64,000 bases of DNA from Cardinium endosymbiont cBtQ1 of Bemisia tabaci (GTDB lineage Bacteria > Bacteroidota > Bacteroidia > Cytophagales > Amoebophilaceae), in NCBI RefSeq assembly GCF_000689375.1, contig NZ_CBQZ010000001.1, positions 124,001 through 188,000 of the forward strand. The letters run 5' to 3'. Positions 45,830-54,160 of this stretch are shown one piece after another (position 1 is the first letter of the stretch; each line of letters begins with the position of its first letter). The position numbers and the translations under genes were made by a program. Under the pieces are notes generated by a model. The model did no database searches and had not been told where the DNA came from. It worked only from the letters and a program-made list of their open reading frames with translations.

Positions 45830-47173
45830 TTAAATAGATGGTTTGGTTTTATAATCAAACCGAATAAGTAATAAAAGACTGATTAACATGTGCTCCAGTA
45901 TTAAAGTAATCCATATGCCATTCAGGTTCCAATTATATTTTATAACCAAGCTATAGCAAATACCTACTCCTAGGAGTTTAGTAAACATGTTTAATAAAAA
46001 TAAAAAAGCATCATCATGCAAACCACGTAACATACTACTACCCCAATAGCACATACTATAAAATAATTGGAAAAAGCATAGATGTGCAATCAGTCGACTT
46101 ACTAAAGTCCTTACCGCATCAACAGGTTTATACAGTCCAATAATATAAGGACTAATGGTGCATAATATTAGTCCCACTATTATGGAAATAATACCGATCA
46201 TAGAACAGGCCATAAATCCTACTTTTCTTATGAAACAGCCATTCTTTGGATGATGTTGTTGGGTTACCAATATGGAGCCAGATTGTCCTAAACCAATTGC
46301 AAAAATGGTCATTAATTGGGAAATATTTAATAAGATTGTATGTGTTGCTTGTGCTTCGATACTGATCGAACCTGCTATAATGGCTATAAAGAGCAGATAA
46401 GCCCCCTCTACCCCAAATTGGAGTCCGACTGGCCAACTGAGCCACCCTATTTTTCTAAAATATCGCCATGATATGTGGCTTACATTTAGATCCATTATAT
46501 GGTGATTTTGTGTTGGCTTATAAAGCAAGTACAGTGTGCCTGCTACCGCTGTAAGTGTTTCTGAAAGCACAATAGCAATAGCTGCTCCATTCAACCCAAC
46601 CATTGGGAAGCCACATTGCCCATAAATCAATATAAAATTAAATATTAAATTGGTGATCAGTGTGCAAAAATTTAAAAGCAATGGAATGTTTCCATTAGCC
46701 TGCCTTTCCAGATAGCGTTTGATTATACTATTTATAGCAGAGGGTATAAGCGCAATAGATATGATTCGTAAATAATTTTTTCCTAAGTTAGCTATTTCTG
46801 GAGATGGGCTAATATAGGTTAAATGGTAAGAAAGTAAGACGAGTACTATACTAAAAATAAGTGCAAAAAAAGTATTGAGTAATAGACCATGGTTGAAAAT
46901 TTTTTTAAGCTGGTTATGTTTTTTTTTACGTTCTGCATGGGCCACCAGTAGCGATACACTCATAGCCATACCTGCGTTAATTTTTTTAAAAATATTAAAT
47001 AATGTATGGGCAAAAACGGCAGAGACCGCATCCGTAACACTCACTCGACTGACCATAATGGTATTAATTGCTTCAATGGCCAGCACATTTAGATTACTAC
47101 ATATAATGGGATAGCTACCTATAAGGTAAGCGCCCATTAGCCTTCTATCAATATATAAAAAAGGTGAAGACAT
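45830..47173 (-). CDS. MATE-family efflux transporter
   Basis: A 447-residue membrane protein with about 12 helices in two homologous halves, as in MATE (multidrug and toxin extrusion) proteins that export organic cations with Na+ or H+. Recognisable blocks are LAIEAINTIMVSRVS near the start, NGAAIAIVLSETLTAVAG, WPVGLQFGVEGAYLL at the start of the second half and GLGQSGSILVTQ. It could export toxic compounds or have another substrate. Monocistronic. Confidence 0.87.
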   Translation of the reverse strand: MSSPFLYIDRRLMGAYLIGSYPIICSNLNVLAIEAINTIMVSRVSVTDAVSAVFAHTLFNIFKKINAGMAMSVSLLVAHAERKKKHNQLKKIFNHGLLLNTFFALIFSIVLVLLSYHLTYISPSPEIANLGKNYLRIISIALIPSAINSIIKRYLERQANGNIPLLLNFCTLITNLIFNFILIYGQCGFPMVGLNGAAIAIVLSETLTAVAGTLYLLYKPTQNHHIMDLNVSHISWRYFRKIGWLSWPVGLQFGVEGAYLLFIAIIAGSISIEAQATHTILLNISQLMTIFAIGLGQSGSILVTQQHHPKNGCFIRKVGFMACSMIGIISIIVGLILCTISPYIIGLYKPVDAVRTLVSRLIAHLCFFQLFYSMCYWGSSMLRGLHDDAFLFLLNMFTKLLGVGICYSLVIKYNWNLNGIWITLILEHMLISLLLLIRFDYKTKPSI

Positions 47174-47391
47174 GGCTAAGATGCGCTAAAAAACTAGACT
47201 AAAAGATTGAAAAGTATATAGGTAAAGCACAGCTAAGTCAATGTTTATAGACACATACAAAAGATGTACTAGCGTAACAACTATAAAATTTTTTAAAATC
47301 ATATATATTTGCGCCTATAGCATGCATAAAAATGGAGTCCATGACTTTTGCTATCGGATCCAGCTTATCGGATTTTATCCGAATTTATAAA

Positions 47392-47414
47392 GGAGTTGCA
47401 ACAAAAGCAACTCC
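47392..47414 (-). terminator. Hairpin terminator downstream of the phosphatase-like gene
   Basis: GCAACTCC / GGAGTTGC stem of 8 bp with a 7-base loop, followed on the minus strand by the T-rich TTTATAAATTC, 48 bases past the stop of the gene at 47463. On the plus strand a TATATTTG motif at 47304-47311 lies about 80 bases before the same hairpin, so a short plus-strand transcript is also possible. Confidence 0.45.
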
Positions 47415-47462
47415 AATAAAGGGGTCATGCCGATAATTAGAAAAATTCCAACATTTATGTAC

Positions 47463-49289
47463 TTAATTTAAGTCGATTGATGTAGACAAGGCTGCTCTTG
47501 GAAAGAGTTCGTTCGTAATATTACGGGAAATTTCGTTGTTTCTTACAGGTTTCATGCCAAATCTTCCAGCCATTCCTCCGTTAACCGAAGCCAAAAACTG
47601 ATAATGGGAAGCGTAGGCTAAGTTAGTATAGACCTTAGTATCCTTTTCTATATCCAATGATGGGTCATGCATATAAATCATATTTCCATCCACTAAAATA
47701 CTCATAAAACCAGTTCTGTCTTTGCCACTTTTGCAACTAAATAAAACGGACGAAGTAGGCGTCCTTTCGCCTAGTAGGGCTTTGCATGCAATATAATTTG
47801 ACCCAATAGTGGCATAGTAATTATTATGTAATTGTGTAACGTTATGAATAAATGTATTTTCGTAATCAGCGTTTTCAGTAGCTTCTTTTAATAGGTTTAA
47901 CTTGCTAAAGTAGCGTTTATCTTTCGGATTTTTGATCTTTTCTATTTCTTTTTGCCGATCTTTTTTATTACTCTCTTTGAAGGCTTTGCATAGCCCTTGG
48001 TAATGACGTTTATCTTTATTTTTTTTAGGGTTGTAAAAATGGATACTTTCTTCTATAAGCTTATCGACGTGAGGCCTAAAAATAGGCGTTGTTAAAGTAC
48101 CCAATTCATTGATGGGTATATACATAAATTGGTTATCACCTACTACACGACGCGTTCCTTCTACAATAGGTTTTTCTCCACCTAGTGTAGGCGGAAGTAG
48201 ATTGTGATTTAAAGAGATGACCTCTATGTTTTTAACAAATTGTTGAATTTGTTCCCAGTTATCTTTCGTAATGGTTTCATCTTTCCATTGGGTAGGTGAA
48301 ACCAATGCGCCACTATGGTAATAGCGGCCTAGCGTAGTAGGGTTATTATGTTGATCATAAGCTAGAATCCTTTTTTGATAACCATTTCTACATCCTGGAA
48401 TATTCCGAATTTGGGTCGGAATATAATGGTTTCCCTCTAAAAATTTGTCAACGTAACCATCAATTAACTTTTTTTCAAATGAATCTAAACGGTTATACCA
48501 GCCTGCGCATTTTCTGTTTCTAAACGCCGATTTCTGTTTTTCTGTTAACTTCAACCACTTTTTATCTTCTAATCCAAATTTTTTATCATTTATCTTGAAT
48601 ACAGTCGTAACGTTATAATGGGTATCATCCAATCCAACATAATTTTCTGCTAATCTTAGTTTTGTATTTATAGCGTCCACCTCTTCCTCTGGAAGCACGA
48701 TTTGATGTAGCTTCGATACAACTTTTTTATTTATATCCTTTAGCGCTTCTATCCAAAAGTCTTCTGTTTCTTTTTCATCATACTTATAGTGTTCCATAAA
48801 TGTATGGGCCATTTTTTCAAATGGGGCACTATTTTGCTCATATAATTCGCATATTTTTTTTGCAGCACGGTATATATTTATGACTTGCACCGCATAGTCT
48901 TCTGCAGCGTATAGACTATTGCTTTTGTCTATTACTTCTCGTATCAAGTTATCTCCGGATAAATGCCATCTAATGCCTCTTTTTGCATCCGCTACTTTAC
49001 GCAGTATTTGAATAGTAGTTTCAAAATCAAAGTCTGCATCGTTCTTTTTATGATCAACTGACTTTGACGGTTGTTCTATTTGATTATTTTTAGGCTTACG
49101 GCTAGTTATAGGTTTGGTATCAGCAATTTTACCTATAGGTGGTCTTAGATCAGATGGATTATTGCTTGTATAACAGCTCCGGAAGGCTGATAAAAATACC
49201 ATTAGATGGCCCAGAAGCATATAGTGTTTAGAATAGACCATTTTTATTTTTAACGATATATTGAATGAATTAGATGGATGGCTATACAT
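47463..49289 (-). CDS. Secreted protein with SopB/INPP4-like phosphoinositide phosphatase motif
   Basis: About 608 residues from the ATG at 49289. A later ATG at 49241 would start MVYSKHYMLLGHLMVFLSAF directly before the hydrophobic export segment ending near SC. The key feature is the P-loop LFSCKSGKDRTGFMS, with Cys519 and Arg525. CKSGKDRTG is the active-site signature of inositol polyphosphate 4-phosphatases and of the effectors SopB/SigD and IpgD. Upstream, VVGDNQFMYIPINELGTL and HNVTQLHNNYYATIGSNYIACK, and downstream NGGMAGRFGMKPVR, sit where those enzymes have conserved segments. The first 450 residues are helical and unrecognised. Predicted to act on host phosphoinositides or related phosphoesters. 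The motif is seen directly; the substrate and secretion are inferred. Confidence 0.75.
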   Translation of the reverse strand: MYSHPSNSFNISLKIKMVYSKHYMLLGHLMVFLSAFRSCYTSNNPSDLRPPIGKIADTKPITSRKPKNNQIEQPSKSVDHKKNDADFDFETTIQILRKVADAKRGIRWHLSGDNLIREVIDKSNSLYAAEDYAVQVINIYRAAKKICELYEQNSAPFEKMAHTFMEHYKYDEKETEDFWIEALKDINKKVVSKLHQIVLPEEEVDAINTKLRLAENYVGLDDTHYNVTTVFKINDKKFGLEDKKWLKLTEKQKSAFRNRKCAGWYNRLDSFEKKLIDGYVDKFLEGNHYIPTQIRNIPGCRNGYQKRILAYDQHNNPTTLGRYYHSGALVSPTQWKDETITKDNWEQIQQFVKNIEVISLNHNLLPPTLGGEKPIVEGTRRVVGDNQFMYIPINELGTLTTPIFRPHVDKLIEESIHFYNPKKNKDKRHYQGLCKAFKESNKKDRQKEIEKIKNPKDKRYFSKLNLLKEATENADYENTFIHNVTQLHNNYYATIGSNYIACKALLGERTPTSSVLFSCKSGKDRTGFMSILVDGNMIYMHDPSLDIEKDTKVYTNLAYASHYQFLASVNGGMAGRFGMKPVRNNEISRNITNELFPRAALSTSIDLN

Positions 49290-49317
49290 CAATGGTATTG
49301 ATTTTAAATTAAAAAAA

Positions 49318-49325
49318 CAAATATA
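49318..49325 (-). promoter_or_regulatory. Bacteroidota-type -7 element for the phosphatase-like gene
   Basis: On the minus strand TATATTTG, an exact TAnnTTTG match, ends 29 bases before the ATG at 49289. No clear -33 TTTG is seen at the usual distance. Confidence 0.4.
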
Positions 49326-49466
49326 ATCCTTGATGTCATAAAATATGTCTCCTATTTGTATACACCATGCATTAGCCTTGGCACTATCTTACTTATTTCG
49401 TATAATGCTATATTATCTGCCTTTTTCTTACTTTATTTCCCTCTTTACCACCTTTGCTTTTCCATT

Positions 49467-51479
49467 ATGTCATTTAAAATTGTATCACCTTATCAACCTG
49501 CAGGCGATCAGCCAAAAGCAATTTTAGAACTTGTATCACACATCAACCGTGGCGTAGCCAGTCAAGTATTGATGGGTGTTACGGGATCTGGAAAAACCTT
49601 TACCATTGCCAATACAATTGCAGCCTTAAATAGGCCTACACTGGTGATCAGCCATAATAAAACATTGGCTGCACAATTGTATAGCGAGTTGCGTGCTTTT
49701 TTTCCCCACAATGCAGTTGAGTATTTTGTATCCTACTATGATTATTACCAACCAGAGGTCTATTTACCAGCTAGTGATATCTATATAGAAAAAGAATTGG
49801 CCATTAATGATGAATTAGAACGATTGCGTCTTAGTGCAGTGGCTGCTCTATTAAGTGACCGCAGAGATGTGATTGTAGTTGCCTCTGTTTCTTGTATTTA
49901 TGGACTTGGTGCGCCTGCATCCTTCAAGGATAATAGCCATTTATTTAGGGTAGGCTCCCAATTGTCGCGCAATGATCTTTTGAAACATTTTGTAGAGATG
50001 CTCTATAGTCGGGACGATAGTGCATTTAAACGGGGCCGTTTCCGCGTAATGGGCGATACCATTGATTTATTTGTAGCCCATGCCGATTATGGCTATCGTT
50101 TTATCTTTTGGGGAGATGAATTAGAAGCCATCCATGTCATAGATCCAGCTTCTGGTAGAAAGATAAAAGCGCTCCAAGAAGCATTTGTTTTTCCTGCCAA
50201 TCTATTTGTGATGGGCAAAGATGTATTAGATGGTGCGGTAAGCAAGATTCAACAAGATCTACATATACAGGTCAACTATTTTAATGAGATCGGCAAGTTT
50301 GAAGAAGCCAAACGGCTGCAGGAAAGGACCGAACTAGACTTGGAAATGCTTCGAGAATTAGGTTATTGTACTGGCATTGAAAATTATTCCCGTTATATAG
50401 ATGGTCGGTCCGTTGGAGAGCCGCCATTCTGTTTGCTAGACTATTTTCCTAAAGACTACCTGATGGTTATAGATGAAAGCCACGTTACCATTCCCCAATT
50501 CAGGGCTATGGCAGGAGGGGATAGGGCTAGAAAAATCAATTTGGTAGCACATGGTTTTAGGTTGCCATCTGCTATGGATAATCGGCCATTGCATTTTAAT
50601 GAATTTGAACAACTGATCCACCAAGTCATTTTTGTTAGTGCAACCCCTGCTGATTATGAACTAGCGCATGCGCGTGGCCTAGTGATAGAGCAAATTATAC
50701 GGCCAACAGGGCTGCTAGATCCCGAAATAGAGGTCCGTCCTACGCTCCATCAAATGCACGATATTTTAGAAGCAATCCATGAAGTTGTACAAAAAGGGGA
50801 ACGGGTATTGATTATCACCTTAACCAAACGTATGGCAGAAGAACTGACCGATTACTTAGTCCATGCCCATATCCGTTGTCGGTATATCCATTCTGAAATC
50901 AAAACATTAGACCGTGTCACCATATTAAATGGCTTACGGAATGGTGCCTTTGATGTATTAGTAGGGGTAAATTTACTACGGGAAGGGTTAGACCTGCCAC
51001 AGGTCTCTTTAATGGTTATTTTAGATGCAGATAAAGAAGGATTTTTGCGCAATGCCCGCTCACTGATTCAAACCATAGGACGGGTTGCACGCCATACAGA
51101 AGGTCGTGTGTTGATGTATGCAGATAAGGTTACCCCATCTATGGAACAAGCAATAGGCGAAACCCAGCGTAGGCGCGCTTTGCAAATGGACTATAATGCC
51201 CAACATCAAATTACCCCTAGTTCCGTATACCAAAAACAAGCCACTATAGATTTAGACGATCAAATGGTAGCCCCGCTTATGGAAGTAGTAAATAATGGTA
51301 GCGATTGCCCTATCCTTGTCTCTGATGGTACAGCGCCTTATGGAAAAAAAGAAACCATAGAAGCGCGCATTCAAGCATTGGAAAATAAAATGTACCAAGC
51401 AGCAGAAGCATTGCAATTTTTAGAAGCAGACCGGCTAAAAGAAATGGTAGAAAATTTAAAAAAACAGTGGAATGAGTAG
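49467..51479 (+). CDS. uvrB: UvrABC system protein B
   Basis: Damage-verifying helicase of nucleotide-excision repair. I start it at the ATG at 49467 (MSFKIVSPYQPAGDQPKAIL), the normal UvrB beginning, giving 670 residues; the frame is open further upstream. It has Walker A GVTGSGKTFT, the damage-probing beta-hairpin YYDYYQPEVYLP, the helicase motif DESHVTIPQ, VSATPADYE, LLREGLDLPQVSLM, TIGRVARHTEG, and the C-terminal UVR domain (IQALENKMYQAAEALQFLEAD) that binds UvrC. Complete and apparently functional. Confidence 0.97.
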   Translation: MSFKIVSPYQPAGDQPKAILELVSHINRGVASQVLMGVTGSGKTFTIANTIAALNRPTLVISHNKTLAAQLYSELRAFFPHNAVEYFVSYYDYYQPEVYLPASDIYIEKELAINDELERLRLSAVAALLSDRRDVIVVASVSCIYGLGAPASFKDNSHLFRVGSQLSRNDLLKHFVEMLYSRDDSAFKRGRFRVMGDTIDLFVAHADYGYRFIFWGDELEAIHVIDPASGRKIKALQEAFVFPANLFVMGKDVLDGAVSKIQQDLHIQVNYFNEIGKFEEAKRLQERTELDLEMLRELGYCTGIENYSRYIDGRSVGEPPFCLLDYFPKDYLMVIDESHVTIPQFRAMAGGDRARKINLVAHGFRLPSAMDNRPLHFNEFEQLIHQVIFVSATPADYELAHARGLVIEQIIRPTGLLDPEIEVRPTLHQMHDILEAIHEVVQKGERVLIITLTKRMAEELTDYLVHAHIRCRYIHSEIKTLDRVTILNGLRNGAFDVLVGVNLLREGLDLPQVSLMVILDADKEGFLRNARSLIQTIGRVARHTEGRVLMYADKVTPSMEQAIGETQRRRALQMDYNAQHQITPSSVYQKQATIDLDDQMVAPLMEVVNNGSDCPILVSDGTAPYGKKETIEARIQALENKMYQAAEALQFLEADRLKEMVENLKKQWNE

Positions 51480-51922
51480 TAGAAATATTTTGTTCTCTTA
51501 ATTTTTTTTGGTACCATTAAACATGGGTTTGTAGCAACAGGCGTTTCGGGTATAAAAGACACTGAAGCAAGTACCATGTTACTGAGACCTGTCTCATTAC
51601 CTGTCTTTTTTCTAGGTGAAGTTGCTTACTATAGAATAGTAGATAGGCGGCTTGCACAGTTGCTGTACCTACCATCAGAAAACTGCCTATGTTGTTGCCA
51701 TACCACCAAATCTAAATAGTTAAAGAGTGTCTACTAATAGGCTCTTCTATACCAGCTGCCTTTAGCCTATTTGAATGGCCTAAATAAGCCATCAGTAGGA
51801 GGTAGCAGGGGTATAGGTAAAGCGCTAGAATCAAATTAATCCAGGCTAGCCTTATCGGGTAGCTTTTGAAGTAGTAAAAAAAATAAAAACAATAATATAT
51901 AAATATAAAATAAAAAACAACT
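51480..51922. other. Intergenic region ahead of the WH2 gene cluster
   Basis: About 440 bases. A plus-strand stretch from about 51510 to 51701 is open and reads KHGFVATGVSGIKDTEAS and PVFFLGEVAYYRIVDRRL before a stop. It has no start codon and no family I recognise; it may be the tail of an eroded gene. The last 60 bases are strongly AT-rich and probably hold the promoter of 51923. Confidence 0.35.
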
Positions 51923-53275
51923 ATGGCCTACAAATTTAATAAAATTAAATCTTTTAAGAAAGGGCTAATAGGTCCAAATATACTTTTCCCAGCCGCTTAT
52001 CTTTTATTTAGTGCAGAGATTTGTACCTCTTCTCCTAAACATAAATCAAGGAACGGAATAGGTAATGGATATATAGCAACGCCTCAAGTCAATCAAACGA
52101 ATAAGATAGAAGAGATCAGTGACTCTGCAGGTGATGCACTATGTGATGATTCAAGGCAATCCGATCCGGTTCTAGTGATAAATTCAGCAGAGGACGATCC
52201 GTTATTGGATACAGATACAACTATTCTTCTTATAGAACCATTAAAACAGTCCGTTGTGCAAGATAAAGTAAAAGCATTCCCAGTGGTTACTACATCTAGT
52301 CTAGAGGAGAATAAGCAAGAAGAAGGATCTACTAAAAGTGCTGATGAGCTTAGACCATCACCTGATGTTTTGGTAAAAGATGAATGTTCTGAGATACCTA
52401 TAGATTCGGAAGTGCTACCGGAACGTCCGAAACGTAGACTTCGTAAATCAACAGCTAGATCTAGCGGTACGCCTAACCAAATTTCTGTCAATAAACCGAA
52501 TCTTTTACACACACCTTCAGATACAAATAAATCAGTTATATCGCCGATACTAAATTCGGCAGTAGAACCGAAACGTCCTAAACGTAGACGTCGTAAATCA
52601 ATTCTGTCAGTGATAGTCGAAAAAAATAGTTCAAATAGTAGGCTATCTTCAAATGGGTCTAGTGATGGGCATACGTTTGTTCCACCACTACCTCCTCCGT
52701 TTCCTAGCCAAGATAATAGTCGATCATCTTTAAATGGGGTAGGGGACGGGAATACCTATCCTTCACCACCACCACCACCACCACCGCCTCTTCCTGTAGT
52801 AGATAATGGTCGACCACCTTCAAACAGAGTAGGGGATAAGAGTAAGCCTCTTAATAAGATACAAGAAAAAGAACGTTCAAAACAGCCTCAAGATTCTCGT
52901 TCAGAGCTGCTAGAAGCGATTCGAGGCGCTGTTGACCTTAGGAAGGTATCAGAAAAAGAACGTTCAAAACAGCCTCAAGATCCTCGTTCAGAGCTGCTAG
53001 AAGAGATTCAACGCGGTGTTCATCTTAGGAAGGTATCAGAAAAAGAACGTTCAAAACAGCCTCAAGATCCTCGTTCAGAGCTGCTAGAAGAGATTCAACG
53101 CGGTGTTCATCTTAGGAAGGTAGAAAAAAAACCTGAAGAGAAACCTTTGAATACCAAGGAGCATAGCCACGTTGTATCTATATTGGCAAGAAGATTTGCA
53201 GTAGAGCTTTCAGATAGTGACTCAGGTACTGAATCTGAGTCTGAAAATAATAATGATCAATGGATGGCCAAATAA
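51923..53275 (+). CDS. Exported proline-rich protein with three tandem WH2-type actin-binding motifs
   Basis: A 450-residue protein of low complexity. Residues 1-38 are a leader (KKGLIGPNILFPAAYLLFSA then EIC) shared with two neighbouring paralogs. Two basic clusters, ERPKRRLRKS (167-176) and KRPKRRRRKS (217-226), follow. Then come proline tracts, PPLPPPFP and an uninterrupted eight-proline run (282-289) in YPSPPPPPPPPLP. Three consecutive motifs RSELLEAIRGAVDLRKV (326-342), RSELLEEIQRGVHLRKV (355-371) and the same again (384-400) match the WH2 consensus, an amphipathic LLxxI helix then LKKV, which binds monomeric actin. Polyproline followed by WH2 repeats is the layout of WASP, RickA, Sca2 and VopL. 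The tail is acidic. Predicted host-actin nucleator or sequestering protein; activity is inferred from motifs only. Confidence 0.8.
   Translation: MAYKFNKIKSFKKGLIGPNILFPAAYLLFSAEICTSSPKHKSRNGIGNGYIATPQVNQTNKIEEISDSAGDALCDDSRQSDPVLVINSAEDDPLLDTDTTILLIEPLKQSVVQDKVKAFPVVTTSSLEENKQEEGSTKSADELRPSPDVLVKDECSEIPIDSEVLPERPKRRLRKSTARSSGTPNQISVNKPNLLHTPSDTNKSVISPILNSAVEPKRPKRRRRKSILSVIVEKNSSNSRLSSNGSSDGHTFVPPLPPPFPSQDNSRSSLNGVGDGNTYPSPPPPPPPPLPVVDNGRPPSNRVGDKSKPLNKIQEKERSKQPQDSRSELLEAIRGAVDLRKVSEKERSKQPQDPRSELLEEIQRGVHLRKVSEKERSKQPQDPRSELLEEIQRGVHLRKVEKKPEEKPLNTKEHSHVVSILARRFAVELSDSDSGTESESENNNDQWMAK
52865..53125 (+). repeat. 87-bp tandem repeat, three units (WH2 motif repeats)
   Basis: Units begin at 52865, 52952 and 53039, each starting GAAAAAGAACGTTCAAAACA. 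Units 2 and 3 are almost identical, while unit 1 differs at several codons in the WH2 helix. Each unit encodes a 29-residue KERSKQPQDP linker plus one WH2 motif. The repeat is in frame, so its copy number can change by recombination without breaking the gene. Confidence 0.95.
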
Positions 53276-53318
53276 TAGTGCTTAACCTTTAAAGGCAATT
53301 AAAAAACAAAAAATAAAT

Positions 53319-54011
53319 ATGAAAATTAATTTTAATAAAAATAAATCTATTAAGCAAGGTCTAGTAGTTCCAAATATATTATTTACAGCCGCTTATCTTT
53401 TATTTAGTGCAGACGTGTGTACCAGAATGCCTAACTACAAACTGAGCAGCTATAGCACTAATGCGCCTCTTTTATCATTGGCAGCCAAGCCAGTAGATCC
53501 ACTGGATACAATAGAAGGTCTATCAGAATTTGAAGTTAATCCATATTGGTTGGCTCTATACCGTACAACTAGATCGCCGTTATCTATAAGTGTATCGACT
53601 CCATCGTCAAAACTAGCACCAGAAAAAGTAGCGACTGAAGAAATAGCACGAGCGAAAGTACCAGTGGCAGTAGCACCATTAGGAGAAGAAGAAGGAATAG
53701 AAGGAGTAGTAAAAGAACCAACAGAAGGAGCAGTAGAAGAACTAGCAGTGTCAAAATCGAATAATATTAAAATTACCCCTATAAATTATCGTAGAAAGCG
53801 TATGATATCTCTAAAGCCAGTGTTTACTAAGTGTTTTGGAGAACACGCTACCCTATCAAGTAGTTTATCAGCGCTGGATGTACCAACAGATAATAGGTCA
53901 TTGGATCAACCGATCGAGAACAATGCAATAAAAGATCCTCAGGAAGAGAAGCGTATTAAAGAGATGGAAGATATGGTAAGTAATTGCGAAAATTATCTAA
54001 CAGAAAATTAA
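53319..54011 (+). CDS. Paralog of the WH2 protein leader family, without WH2 motif
   Basis: A 230-residue protein, 43 bases after the WH2 gene and probably in the same transcript. Its N-terminus (KSIKQGLVVPNILFTAAYLL then FSADVC) matches the leader of the genes at 51923 and 55736, and the bases just upstream of the ATG (CAATTAAAAAACAAAAAATA) are also shared with them. The remainder is different: an Ala/Glu/Val-rich low-complexity part, a basic patch NYRRKRMISLKP, and an acidic helical end. No polyproline run and no WH2 motif are seen. It is either a shortened family member or a different cargo on the same leader. Function unknown. Confidence 0.72.
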   Translation: MKINFNKNKSIKQGLVVPNILFTAAYLLFSADVCTRMPNYKLSSYSTNAPLLSLAAKPVDPLDTIEGLSEFEVNPYWLALYRTTRSPLSISVSTPSSKLAPEKVATEEIARAKVPVAVAPLGEEEGIEGVVKEPTEGAVEELAVSKSNNIKITPINYRRKRMISLKPVFTKCFGEHATLSSSLSALDVPTDNRSLDQPIENNAIKDPQEEKRIKEMEDMVSNCENYLTEN

Positions 54012-54160
54012 AATTTTATACAAACGCCAACAGCTGTTTTAGCAGCTGGTTGGATAATGGAGTAGATAGCAGGCGCATTTGATTTTTTGGCTACTTTTTT
54101 ATGAAGAAAAAAGTAGCATAACAATGGCTAAGAAATCGTGTTTGACTGTTAAAGATAATT

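Noticed and set aside
52773-52805. CCA-triplet run considered as CRISPR or regulatory microsatellite
   Set aside because: It is an in-frame polyproline run of the WH2 protein; there is no repeat-spacer pattern anywhere in the window.
53319-54011. WH2 motif in the second leader-family protein
   Set aside because: No LLxxI...LKK pattern is present; only the leader is shared.
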